This document shows, piece by piece, positions 43,601 to 50,800 of a stretch of DNA of 64,000 nt (within the stretch, counting starts at the first letter, position 1; the number at the start of each line of letters is the position of its first letter). The position numbers and the translations under genes were made by a program. Below the pieces are notes generated by a model. It saw only the letters and a program-made list of their open reading frames with translations. It was not told the origin of the DNA and made no database searches. Source of the DNA: Polaribacter sp. NJDZ03. GTDB taxonomy: Bacteria; Bacteroidota; Bacteroidia; Flavobacteriales; Flavobacteriaceae. The DNA is taken from NCBI RefSeq assembly GCF_019263805.1, contig NZ_CP079195.1, positions 3,583,001 through 3,647,000 on the forward strand, read 5' to 3'.

Positions 43601-43786
43601 TTGAGGAGAATTTTCTTCTTTATCCGCTTTAGCGTAAATTTTATCTACAATTTCTAAAGCAGATTTAGGTAAATTGTCTTTTTCAAACCTATCTACTTGT
43701 AACCAAAGGTCTTTAAAAGCGTCTTGAGCATTAGAAAAAGAAGAGAAAGCTATAATCATTATTAGTGTTGTTGTCAGTTTTTTCAT
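37661..43786 (-). CDS. Bacterial alpha-2-macroglobulin family protein
   Basis: About 2041 residues from the ATG at 43786; a TTG two codons earlier is less likely. Signal peptide MKKLTTTLIMIIAFSSFSNAQ. A helical N-terminal region (30-370) precedes macroglobulin-type beta domains with FIFTDRSIYRPGQTVYFKSI, an MG/carboxypeptidase-like stretch, and ETAFFLPQLRTDKNGQVSFSFTMPEALTKWKLQLLAHT. The thioester motif is C1469-A-E-Q in YPYECAEQ. An alpha-toroid follows (GGFPWFKGSRNESNFITQHIATGFGHL). It probably traps invading proteases in the periplasm. pbpC, often beside such genes, is not here. Confidence 0.94.
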   Translation of the reverse strand: MKKLTTTLIMIIAFSSFSNAQDAFKDLWLQVDRFEKDNLPKSALEIVDKIYAKADKEENSPQLIKTLFYKSKYSLTLEEDAQLIIIDNFKKHIAKSEFPTRNVLENILGNLYWQYFNENRYKFYNRTKIASSTSSEFKKGDFRTWDLETLFKEIHCHFETSLENAEVLQKTDIYDYSDILQISKESKTYRPTLYDFLANNALDFYKSSETSITRPSYKFVLDNSDFLSDYKTFSDLKIETEDHLSLQFNALKIYQNLIQFHTKENNLNALVDIDIQRINFIYEHATFTHKKKIYLSTLNKTKQYFIKNEASALYTFQIAKYHREQANNTLAFSICNEVINEFPRSMGAQKCAVLKSQILEKSLSITAEQFVPINTNSRALINYKNIDNIYFTAYKITSTELEKFNKTYNNSAKIKFINTLEKNKNWNANLRNEQDYLQHSTEIILPKLDNGNYLIVSSDDEIIGENTIFGTATIQATDLTLIENNFDDKYNYQIVDRNTGKPIKNAEVSLSNNKPIRGATINKTLTTDKNGFASFKSENYYQDVIIKVKTKDDVATFGNHYLYKTNRRQTNEVNESLQSFIFTDRSIYRPGQTVYFKSIVIKKQGDQSTVFTDGFIEINLKDVNNQTVNTLALKLNEFGSVAGEFILPNNGLTGQYAIEIKQNSKSKSNIRLYSNRSFISVEEYKRPKFETAFKPITESYKINDAITINGFAKAFSGANITDAKVVYRVHRKVQYPSWYYWRRPNLTSSSQEIINGETSTDENGVFKIVFNAIADESVDKESLPIFNYEITADVTDINGETRSATSIVNVGYHALVATILSENNIDKNSNNTTLNIDTKNLNGEFIPAKGNIKIYKLEAPKNPLRDRPWAAPDYQDISEREFRELFPHDSYSENEMDATNWKKGTLIFNEEFNTEISKELLLKNTKNWVSGKYKIVLESKDKFNQKVKDEKIITLLATKEKQIADNNLFVIHADKTAYQIDDVVEIQLGSASKDITVIVQIEKNHTIIETRLIKLNNDTKTIKIPVNKEDLGGFAVKYHFVNYNYFKSGSLIINVTQEKENIEIETNIFRDKLLPGQEETWSFTIKNDKNDQLAAEVLASMYDASLDEFKAHNWSFNPIASKPKYYSYTHSNANNSFSNTYFNIVNAQRNLSGYPTISYDTYNWFGFSFGTNRNLHLRRKMTKMSAPSPEMIVVIEDEKEVSENIIESTETDESEMVDDVSFVKEEEEKVSLEGIQIRKNFNETAFFLPQLRTDKNGQVSFSFTMPEALTKWKLQLLAHTKSLKSATKTLETVTQKELMIVPNAPRFLREGDEITLSAKVTNLTNNQLSGFAKLILTDAITGKEIDTALENLNANKKFTVDKDGNTNVSWSLSIPETVQAVQYKIVAKAGDFSDGEQNVLPVLSNRMLVTETLPMWVRSNETKTFTLDKLKNNTSSTLKNHKLTLEMTSNPVWYAIQSLPYLMEYPYECAEQVFSRYYANTLASFVANSNPKIQEVFNAWKSSDALLSNLEKNEELKYLIIQETPWLRDAQSETEQKKRIALLFDLNKMKNEQEKAINKLQDIQMNSGGFPWFKGSRNESNFITQHIATGFGHLQKLSVTDLDTSTKKMIEKAVQFLDEELDDQYKKLLDNAEQIKQKAKTEKKGKKAYDDYLAKNNLNYFTIQYLYMRSFYSNISMDNNLQKAVAYYRNQTVTYWNDYNLYAKGQIALSLFRNDKKETANKILKSLKENSITSDELGMYWKENAAGYYYYQAPIETQALMIEVFSEVGVIPNEPQRAKRNLSDIDNLKIWLLKNKQTNSWKTTKATSEAVYALLLNGSDWISVTDMVAIKVGDKEINPTKLEEVKVEAGTGYFKTSWNGSEITPKMAAITINKKGEGIAWGGLYWQYFEDLDKITSAETPLKLDKKLFLKVNSDTGKELQEIIKNTQLKVGDLITVRIELRSDRNMEFIHMKDMRASGVEPINVLSSYKWQDNLGYYESTKDAATNFFFDRLPKGVYVFEYDVRVNNAGNFSNGITTIQSMYAPEFSSHSKGIRIKVLEN

Positions 43787-43916
43787 AATCAATTTATTTT
43801 ATGCTTTTAAAGCATATACAAATTAGCTTGTAAATCAAAATTTATTAGAGTTTACGTCTAAAGATACTTTATATTGTAGTAAGCTTTTGTATTTTTACTT
43901 TTTTAAATTTTGTTCG

Positions 43917-45269
43917 ATGAAAATTCATTTTATTGCTATTGGCGGAAGTGCCATGCACAACCTTGCAATTGCTTTATACCAAAAAGGATACCAAATTTCT
44001 GGATCTGATGATACAATTCACAATCCTTCTAAATCTCGATTAGAAAAATACGGCTTATTGCCAGAAGTATTTGGCTGGTTTCCAGAGAAAATAACATCAG
44101 AATTAGATGTGATTATTTTGGGGATGCATGCTAAGAAAGACAATCTAGAATTATTAAAAGCCCAAGAATTAGGTTTAAAAATTTATTCTTATCCTGAGTT
44201 TTTATACGAGCAATCTAAAGATAAAACTCGTGTTGTAATTGGGGGTTCTCATGGTAAAACAACCATCACTTCTATGATTTTACATGTATTAAATTACCAT
44301 GAAAAAGAAGTAGACTATATGGTAGGTGCACAATTAGATGGTTTTGAAACCATGGTACATTTAACAGAAGAAAACGATTTTATTGTTTTAGAAGGTGATG
44401 AGTATTTGAGTTCGCCTATAGACATGCGACCAAAGTTTCATTTATACAAACCAAATATTGCGTTGTTAAGTGGAATTGCTTGGGATCATATTAATGTTTT
44501 TCCAACATTTGAAGGTTATGTAGATCAGTTTAAAATCTTTACAGATTCTATGGTAAATGGAGGAAGTATGGTGTATAATGAAGAAGATGCCATCGTAAAA
44601 GAGGTTGTAGAAACCTCAGAAAATCATATTAAGAAATATCCTTATACGACACCTAAACATTTTATTGAAAACGGAATTACCTATTTAGAGACAGCAGAAG
44701 GAAACTTACCTTTAGAAGTTTTTGGTAAACACAATCTGCAGAATTTAGCAGGAGCAAAGTGGATTTGTCAACACATGGGGGTTGATGAGGATGATTTTTA
44801 TGAAGCTATTGCTAGTTTTGCAGGAGCAAGCAAGCGATTAGAGAAAATTGTAGAAACTCCATCAACAGTAATTTTTAAAGACTTTGCACATTCACCAAGT
44901 AAAGTGGAGGCAACTACAAAAGCGGTTAAAGAACAATATTCAGAAAGAACAGTTTTGGCTTGTTTAGAACTACATACCTATTCTAGTTTGAATGCTGAAT
45001 TTTTAGCAGAATACAAAGGAGCCTTAGATGCAGCCGATAAAGCGGTGGTATTTTATTCTCCGCATGCTGTAAAAATTAAACAATTGTCAGCAGTTACTGC
45101 AGAGCAAATTGCAAATGCTTTTGAAAGAGATGATTTGGTTATTTATACGAATCCAGATGAATTTAAAGCCTTTTTATTTAGTCAAGATTTAGCGAAGTCA
45201 GCAGTGGTTTTAATGAGTTCTGGTAATTATGGAGGTTTAGATTTTGAAGAGGTTAAGGGGTTGGTTTAG
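43917..45269 (+). CDS. mpl: UDP-MurNAc:tripeptide ligase Mpl (murein recycling)
   Basis: About 450 residues from the ATG at 43917; the upstream TTG adds an unlikely tail. Mur-ligase layout: MKIHFIAIGGSAMHNLAIALYQKGYQISGSDD, P-loop VIGGSHGKTTITSM (109-120), DEYLSSPIDMRPKFHLY, and GKHNLQNLAGA with FAHSPSKVEAT in the C-terminal domain. The IGGSAMHNLA start and DMRPKFH distinguish Mpl from MurC. It attaches recycled L-Ala-D-Glu-DAP tripeptide to UDP-MurNAc. Its 3' end overlaps the convergent nucleotidyltransferase gene by 17 bases. Confidence 0.92.
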   Translation: MKIHFIAIGGSAMHNLAIALYQKGYQISGSDDTIHNPSKSRLEKYGLLPEVFGWFPEKITSELDVIILGMHAKKDNLELLKAQELGLKIYSYPEFLYEQSKDKTRVVIGGSHGKTTITSMILHVLNYHEKEVDYMVGAQLDGFETMVHLTEENDFIVLEGDEYLSSPIDMRPKFHLYKPNIALLSGIAWDHINVFPTFEGYVDQFKIFTDSMVNGGSMVYNEEDAIVKEVVETSENHIKKYPYTTPKHFIENGITYLETAEGNLPLEVFGKHNLQNLAGAKWICQHMGVDEDDFYEAIASFAGASKRLEKIVETPSTVIFKDFAHSPSKVEATTKAVKEQYSERTVLACLELHTYSSLNAEFLAEYKGALDAADKAVVFYSPHAVKIKQLSAVTAEQIANAFERDDLVIYTNPDEFKAFLFSQDLAKSAVVLMSSGNYGGLDFEEVKGLV

Positions 45270-46350
45270 TTTTTATGAAACCAAATTGTTTTAGATAAAA
45301 AGGTACGCTTTTAAAACGTCTAAATGTATATGTACGGTACTCTTTATCAGTAAAAGAATATTGTAGAATTTTTAGCTTATCTTTTAATTTTATATAAGAA
45401 TTAATTCGATTAATTTTTTTGATTTCTGCTTGGGAGTTTTCTAAAATTAAAAGGTAAGATCTTAAATATTTAGAAGCTTCTTCATTTTTGATAAAAGTTA
45501 AACTGTTAGGATTGTTCAAAATTTCTGATGCAACAATTGCATAATTATTAAGATATTTTTCTAATTTTTTATTATTTAAAACTCTCTTTTTTGAGGTTGT
45601 TTTGTTAGCTAATAAATAGCTGTCATATACGTTTCTTAAAGTAATAGTTTTAGAAAAATAGAGATTATCATTAATCTGTTTTTGTAAAACGGTAATTAAA
45701 GATTGATTTTCAAAAGAAGCAACTGTAATTTTATTTACACTAAAAGAATCTTTTTTTAGAGTTTGGTAATCTAAATACTGAGTGTATGGCTTTTTTAAAA
45801 CTTTGTTATGCACTTCTACAGCAGCAATACGGTTCTCTTTTACCATTTTAGGATAATGCCAATGAAAGTTCATGTAAACCTCATCTTTAGCGGAATACAT
45901 TTGATCTTTTAAAAGCTGAATAGCTTTTTCAAAATCGGTATTAGAAACAATTATATCTATATCCCCAACCATTCTCTCGGCAATATCTTCGTACAAACCT
46001 TCAAGCAAGTTGCCTGTTCCTTTTAAGAAAATAGGAGTAATATTATTAGCTAATAAAAGAGTATTTATTTCTTTAGCTTGCTCTATTATTTGCAGATTAC
46101 GTTCTCTATTTAAATCTGTTATATGAATCATATAATTCACCAATTCTTCCGGTAAATAATTCAGAAAACCGGCTTTTTTTAGATTGCAATACAAAGCAGG
46201 AAATACAAAATGACCTGTGCTTACTTTTACAACAGCATCCCAATCTATTTCTGTAGTTTTTAGTTGTGTCTCAATTTCTATTTTGTTTTTTTCTTCCGAA
46301 GAAATTGTTAAACATTTAGCAACAAAAAAAAGCGTTTCTTTATAAGTCAT
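45253..46350 (-). CDS. Nucleotidyltransferase-fold protein (NTP_transf_5 type)
   Basis: A 365-residue protein with the core FLKGTGNLLEGLYEDIAERMVGDIDIIVSNTDFEKAIQLL, giving the G-x-D-x-D acidic pair of the family, then FHWHYPKMVKENRIAAVEVHNKV. Family members occur in exopolysaccharide, exosortase and lasso-peptide gene clusters; the reaction is unknown. Its start overlaps the PqqD-HprK gene by 11 bases, so the two are translated together. Confidence 0.85.
   Translation of the reverse strand: MTYKETLFFVAKCLTISSEEKNKIEIETQLKTTEIDWDAVVKVSTGHFVFPALYCNLKKAGFLNYLPEELVNYMIHITDLNRERNLQIIEQAKEINTLLLANNITPIFLKGTGNLLEGLYEDIAERMVGDIDIIVSNTDFEKAIQLLKDQMYSAKDEVYMNFHWHYPKMVKENRIAAVEVHNKVLKKPYTQYLDYQTLKKDSFSVNKITVASFENQSLITVLQKQINDNLYFSKTITLRNVYDSYLLANKTTSKKRVLNNKKLEKYLNNYAIVASEILNNPNSLTFIKNEEASKYLRSYLLILENSQAEIKKINRINSYIKLKDKLKILQYSFTDKEYRTYTFRRFKSVPFYLKQFGFIKTKPTP
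45261..45284. terminator. Hairpin spanning two convergent stop codons
   Basis: TTGGTTT (45261-45267) pairs with AAACCAA (45278-45284). Both the mpl and nucleotidyltransferase ends lie inside it. The T tracts are weak. Confidence 0.5.
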
Positions 46351-47479
46351 TATTAAATATTTTAGAAACAGTTGCTATCATTTCGTCATTATTAGAGTAG
46401 GTTAGTTGGTAACAATTTAAACGACTAAACCAGTCTAAAAATATTTCTGCATTTTCTTTCTTTGGTGATATCCAAGAATCTGGTATTAATTGTTGAAAAG
46501 CAGCTAGTTTAGAAATTTTCTCACAAGTTAAATCAGCATCTTTTTCATATTTTATAAAAACCAAATCATTACAAGGTAAATGATTAAAATAATTGGTGTT
46601 ATTAGGCTTTAAATAGCGTACAATTTTGTTTAATCTTGTAAAATTATATTCTGCGGTTGTTTCTAATTCTGGATAAATAGGAAGCAACGTTTCTAAGCTG
46701 TTTTTTTTAATCGATATAGATGCCGGAAAGCTATACACTTCTCTTTTTTCGATATCTATAGGTACAAAATCATCTGCTAAACAAGTAAAACCGTTTGCTT
46801 GTAACAATGCTAAAGAAGTACTTTTTCCATTGCCTGAATCACCTAAAAATAAGATTGATTTTTTGTCGTCGCTTACAGCGGATGCGTGAAAAACGCCCAT
46901 CCATTCGTCTTCTTCTTTCTGATGAATTTTCTGAATAAATTGCATCGAAAACTTGCCTTGAAAATAATGAATATCATCACGGCTCCAAGCACCTATCAGT
47001 TGCTTATCAACAATAAGAAAAATAAATTTATTATTTATAAAAACATCAAATTCATAATCAAAATTGCTGCTATCCTTAATCACTAAATGTGCAAATTTAG
47101 GATGCACAAGAGAAAGTTCTTTTTCACTTAAAAAAGAAACTTTAAAAACAACGTTGTTAACTTTGTAGAACTTTATAAACTCATAAGATTTTGGTTTTTC
47201 AATATCTCTATAATCATTAATGATTTCAGATTCCTTATTGCTTTTAGGTACGTAAATCTTTTTTTCTAAGTCTATTATAAAATCTATAGTTCTATCTAAA
47301 GGAACTGCCAATTTTTTAGATAAAGCTTCAGCAATTTCTTTTACAGCAATTCCTTTGCTTAATCTTTTTAAAATATCTGCAGTGGTATTTTCTAGAATTA
47401 GATATTCATTACTATTTTCAAACCAAACAATAGTTTTGTCTTCAATAGCTTTATACAAGAAATTCGATTGTTTTTTCAT
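46340..47479 (-). CDS. PqqD-like and HPr-kinase-like fusion protein
   Basis: A 379-residue protein. Residues 25-75 resemble PqqD (YLILENTTADILKRLSKGIAVKEIAEALSKKL). From about 190 there is an HprK-like kinase core: VFHASAV (H198), Walker A LGDSGNGKST (213-221) and LADDFVPID. PqqD domains present substrate peptides, and HprK-like kinases phosphorylate Ser or act on peptides in lasso-peptide and EPS clusters. Here it pairs only with a nucleotidyltransferase gene; no precursor peptide gene was found. A good promoter (47486-47515) stands directly before it. Confidence 0.85.
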   Translation of the reverse strand: MKKQSNFLYKAIEDKTIVWFENSNEYLILENTTADILKRLSKGIAVKEIAEALSKKLAVPLDRTIDFIIDLEKKIYVPKSNKESEIINDYRDIEKPKSYEFIKFYKVNNVVFKVSFLSEKELSLVHPKFAHLVIKDSSNFDYEFDVFINNKFIFLIVDKQLIGAWSRDDIHYFQGKFSMQFIQKIHQKEEDEWMGVFHASAVSDDKKSILFLGDSGNGKSTSLALLQANGFTCLADDFVPIDIEKREVYSFPASISIKKNSLETLLPIYPELETTAEYNFTRLNKIVRYLKPNNTNYFNHLPCNDLVFIKYEKDADLTCEKISKLAAFQQLIPDSWISPKKENAEIFLDWFSRLNCYQLTYSNNDEMIATVSKIFNNDL

Positions 47480-47485
47480 AAAGAA

Positions 47486-47515
47486 TAAAAGTAGCTTTTT
47501 TATTATTTATACAAA
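47486..47515 (-). promoter_or_regulatory. Promoter of the PqqD-HprK/nucleotidyltransferase operon
   Basis: The minus strand has TTTG (47515-47512), 18 bases, then TACTTTTA (47493-47486; seven of eight to TAnnTTTG). The ATG follows seven bases after the -7 box, so the mRNA may be leaderless. Confidence 0.6.
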
Positions 47516-47542
47516 ACAAAAAACGCCTCAAAATTGAGGCGT
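47516..47542 (-). terminator. Terminator of the trkA-trkH operon
   Basis: ACGCCTCA (47523-47530) pairs with TGAGGCGT (47535-47542). On the minus strand it is followed by a T run. Confidence 0.9.
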
Positions 47543-47568
47543 AAATTATTTGAAAATTAAATCTATAA

Positions 47569-49071
47569 TTAATTTTTACGCCAAAAGAAAGGAGTAAATA
47601 AAATAAGTACTGTAAAAAGTTCTAAACGCCCAATAAGCATTAAAAAGGAACAAAACCATTTAGCGGCATCAGATAAATGAGAATAACTATCTACAGGGCT
47701 TACACTACCAATAGCGGGTCCAATGTTTCCTAAAGAGGAAGCAGCTGCACCTAAAGCAGACATAAAATCTAAGCCTAAAAGGGTTAGTATTACAGAGGCT
47801 AATATAAAGATGAGCATGTAAATAATAAAAAACGATAGTATATTAAATACAATAGTTGGAGGTATTGATTTTCCGTCTAATCGTACAGGTATTATTGCAT
47901 TTGGGTGTAAGGCTTTTTTAAATTCTAGAAAACTATTTTTAAGCATTACAATGTGTCTAACTATTTTTATTCCACCACTTGTAGAACCTGCAGAACCACC
48001 TGTAAAGAACAAGGCAAAGAAAATACCTGTTGCAAAGAAATTCCACATGGTAAAATCTGCACTTACAAAACCAGTTGTAGTTACCACAGAAATCACCATA
48101 AAAAGTGAATGTCTAATAGCGCTTTCTACTTCACCATAAATCATAGGGTGCTGAATGGTTGTTTGTAAATTAGGGTCTTGAAAAAAGATGATTAAAATTG
48201 CTATTAATGTAGAAACGCCTAATATTCCAAAAAAGTAGTATTTAAATTCTTCACTTTCATAAACTTTACGAACCTTTCCTTTTAAAGCGAAATAAGTAAG
48301 TACAAAGTTAGTACCTGCCACAAACATAAAAAAGATAATAATATATTGTACCAGAGGTAGGTTGTTGTAGAAAGCTACACTACTATTTTTAGTAGAAAAA
48401 CCACCCGTACTCATTGTTGCCATAGCATGGTTAATAGCATCAAACCAATTCATACCAGCTAATTTTAATAAAAAGAATTGGGCAAACGTAAGAGATATAT
48501 AAATTAAATACAAGCGTTTTGCAGTATCTGTAATTCTAGGGTGTAATTTATCTGCAGATGGGCCTGGAGCTTCTGCCATAAAAAGTTGCATTCCTCCAAT
48601 ACCTAATAATGGTAAAATAGCAATAGTAAGTACAATTATTCCCATTCCTCCAATCCAATGCGTTGCACTGCGCCAAAATAAGATTCCTTTTGGCATGGAT
48701 TCTATGTCTGTTAATATAGATGAACCTGTGGTAGAATAGCCAGATATGGTTTCGAAAAAAGCATCTGCAACGCTTGGTATGGTTCCAGAAAATAAATAAG
48801 GGAGCATTCCTGTTAAAGAGAGGATTAGCCAACCTAAGGTTACAATTAAGTATCCATCTTTCTTTTTTAAATGGGTGCTTTTAGGTTTGTTTAGAAAATA
48901 AAGTAATAGTCCAAGAATTACAGTTACAACTCCTGCATTTAAAATTCCCCACTTGGCATCTTCATTATGATACAGACTAAACGGATATGCAATAAACATA
49001 AAGCAACCGTTTAAGATTGCAGTAATACCTAAAAATCGAAATATTATTTTGGTGTTTAAAGTACTCGTCAT
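47569..49071 (-). CDS. trkH: Trk potassium uptake channel TrkH
   Basis: A 500-residue membrane protein with four pore-loop repeats carrying the selectivity-filter glycines: SGYSTTGSSIL, MSTGGFSTKNS, VTTTGFVSADF and SLGNIGPAIGSVS. It moves K+ across the inner membrane with a TrkA regulator. The start is two bases after the trkA stop, so the two genes form one operon. Confidence 0.96.
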   Translation of the reverse strand: MTSTLNTKIIFRFLGITAILNGCFMFIAYPFSLYHNEDAKWGILNAGVVTVILGLLLYFLNKPKSTHLKKKDGYLIVTLGWLILSLTGMLPYLFSGTIPSVADAFFETISGYSTTGSSILTDIESMPKGILFWRSATHWIGGMGIIVLTIAILPLLGIGGMQLFMAEAPGPSADKLHPRITDTAKRLYLIYISLTFAQFFLLKLAGMNWFDAINHAMATMSTGGFSTKNSSVAFYNNLPLVQYIIIFFMFVAGTNFVLTYFALKGKVRKVYESEEFKYYFFGILGVSTLIAILIIFFQDPNLQTTIQHPMIYGEVESAIRHSLFMVISVVTTTGFVSADFTMWNFFATGIFFALFFTGGSAGSTSGGIKIVRHIVMLKNSFLEFKKALHPNAIIPVRLDGKSIPPTIVFNILSFFIIYMLIFILASVILTLLGLDFMSALGAAASSLGNIGPAIGSVSPVDSYSHLSDAAKWFCSFLMLIGRLELFTVLILFTPFFWRKN

Positions 49072-49073
49072 AT

Positions 49074-50420
49074 TTATTTAAATAAACGTTCTACAGCACT
49101 TATGGCTTCTGTTAAACAAAATACGATTACTTTATCACCTGTTATAATTTGTACATTTCCATGAGGCATAATTGCCTTTTTATCTCTAATAATACCACCA
49201 AAAATAGCTTCTCTAGGAATGCGTATATCTTTAATAGGATGTTCTGATACTTTGGCACCTTCTTGAACCTCAAATTCAAAAATTTCTGCATCTACATTGT
49301 GTAAATTGGCAAGGTCTAAAATTTCACCTTTTCTAATATGTCTAAAAATATTACTTGCAGCAAGTAATTTTTTATTAATTAAAGATTGAATGCCAATAGT
49401 TTGAGAAATATCAATATATTCCATATTTTCAACTAAGGCAATTGTTTTTTTAACACCTTTAGATTTTGCAAGTAAACAAGACATAATATTGGTTTCAGAG
49501 TTTCCTGTAACCGCAATAAAAGCATCCGTTTCTCTAATGTTTTCTTCTTCTAATAGTTCTAAATCTCTACCATCACCATTAATAACTAAAGTATCACTTA
49601 GCTCTTCAGCTAAAAATTCTGCTTTATCTCTATTCTTTTCTATAAGTTTTACTCTAAAATTATCTTTACAAAGTTTTCTTGCCGTTTTTTCTCCAATACT
49701 ACCACCTCCAAGAATCATTACATTTTTAATTTGCAAGCGTTTTTTACCAGTAATAGGGTAAAGGTCTTTCATGCTGTAATTTGGTACACAAAAATAAACT
49801 TGGTCTCCTATTTCATAAACAATATCTCCTCTAGGAATAATCGTTTGAGATTCACCTTGTCTTTTAATTGCAATTGTGATGAAATCTACATCAGCAAATT
49901 TTTCTTTTGCATCTTTAACCGTTAAATCTACAATGGGAGATTTATAGGTTAATGGCGTACCTAATACATTAAAAATACCGCTTTCAAATGCTACAGTATC
50001 ATTAAATGAAGATTGATTTAACAGCATTTTTATTTCATTAGCCGCTAATTCTTGAGGCGAAATCATAAAGTCTAAACCAAATTTTGTAAAATCTACTTCA
50101 CAGTTATTCAAAAACTCAGGATTGTCTATTCTAGCAATTGTTTTTTTGGCTCCTAAAGATTTTCCAATTACAGAAATAGTAAAATTGGTATTCTGACTAT
50201 CGGTAACCGCAATTAACAAATCTGCAGATTCAATTCCAATTTCTTTTAATAATTTTATGGATGTAGCATCACCTTTTTTAGTAATTACATCTAAATGACT
50301 GTTCAGATATTCTAACTTTTCACCATTAAAGTCTATAATATAGGTGTCTTGAGATTCGTAAGAAAGAAGTTTAGCTAAGTGAAAACCAACTTCTCCAGCA
50401 CCAGCTATAATAATTTTCAT
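49074..50420 (-). CDS. trkA: Trk potassium uptake regulator TrkA
   Basis: A 448-residue cytoplasmic protein with two RCK units. Each has a Rossmann NAD-binding loop (MKIIIAGAGEVGFHLAKLL; VMILGGGSIGEKTARKL) and a C-terminal TrkA-C domain (FNVLGTPLTY...; EIFEFEVQEGAKVSEHPIKDI). It gates TrkH in response to nucleotides. It is the first gene of the leftward trkA-trkH operon. Confidence 0.96.
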   Translation of the reverse strand: MKIIIAGAGEVGFHLAKLLSYESQDTYIIDFNGEKLEYLNSHLDVITKKGDATSIKLLKEIGIESADLLIAVTDSQNTNFTISVIGKSLGAKKTIARIDNPEFLNNCEVDFTKFGLDFMISPQELAANEIKMLLNQSSFNDTVAFESGIFNVLGTPLTYKSPIVDLTVKDAKEKFADVDFITIAIKRQGESQTIIPRGDIVYEIGDQVYFCVPNYSMKDLYPITGKKRLQIKNVMILGGGSIGEKTARKLCKDNFRVKLIEKNRDKAEFLAEELSDTLVINGDGRDLELLEEENIRETDAFIAVTGNSETNIMSCLLAKSKGVKKTIALVENMEYIDISQTIGIQSLINKKLLAASNIFRHIRKGEILDLANLHNVDAEIFEFEVQEGAKVSEHPIKDIRIPREAIFGGIIRDKKAIMPHGNVQIITGDKVIVFCLTEAISAVERLFK

Positions 50421-50800
50421 AATTTAAAGGTAGAATGTGTCGGCAAAGATATAAAGAGTTTTCATGGAAAAGGGTAATAAATAGATTTTTTCAAATTTAA
50501 GTAAGTATCGGTTCTTTAACAGATTTGTAAAAATAATAGTTAACAATGAGGTAATCAACAAAACAGAATATAAGCATATTAGAAAAAATAATTAGGAATG
50601 TTTTATAGGTTTATGAGGTATAAAAATAATTACAGTTATTTTTATTCTTTTAATAAAAGCCTGATTAGTAGTTGTGTATTTTGATTTTCACTGTATTTTA
50701 TTAAGAGTCAAAAAAAGTATTTTTTCAATAAAAGATGATAAATATCTTCTTTTCTGTTACCTAGAAACTTTAGTTTTACTATTTATAAACATTAAGTTTC
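50421..50800. other. Gene-free stretch of 380 bases between divergent genes
   Basis: It holds the trkA promoter candidate (50444-50451) and the leader of the cytochrome gene. The rest is A/T rich and no repeat or ORF was seen. Confidence 0.7.
50444..50451 (-). promoter_or_regulatory. -7 element before trkA
   Basis: The minus strand reads TATCTTTG, a full TAnnTTTG match 23 bases before the ATG. Only a CTTTT stretch lies at the -33 distance. Confidence 0.5.

Noticed and set aside
47480..47568. Short precursor-peptide gene next to the PqqD-HprK gene
   Set aside because: The 90 bases hold only a promoter and the trkH terminator; no ORF of useful length is present.
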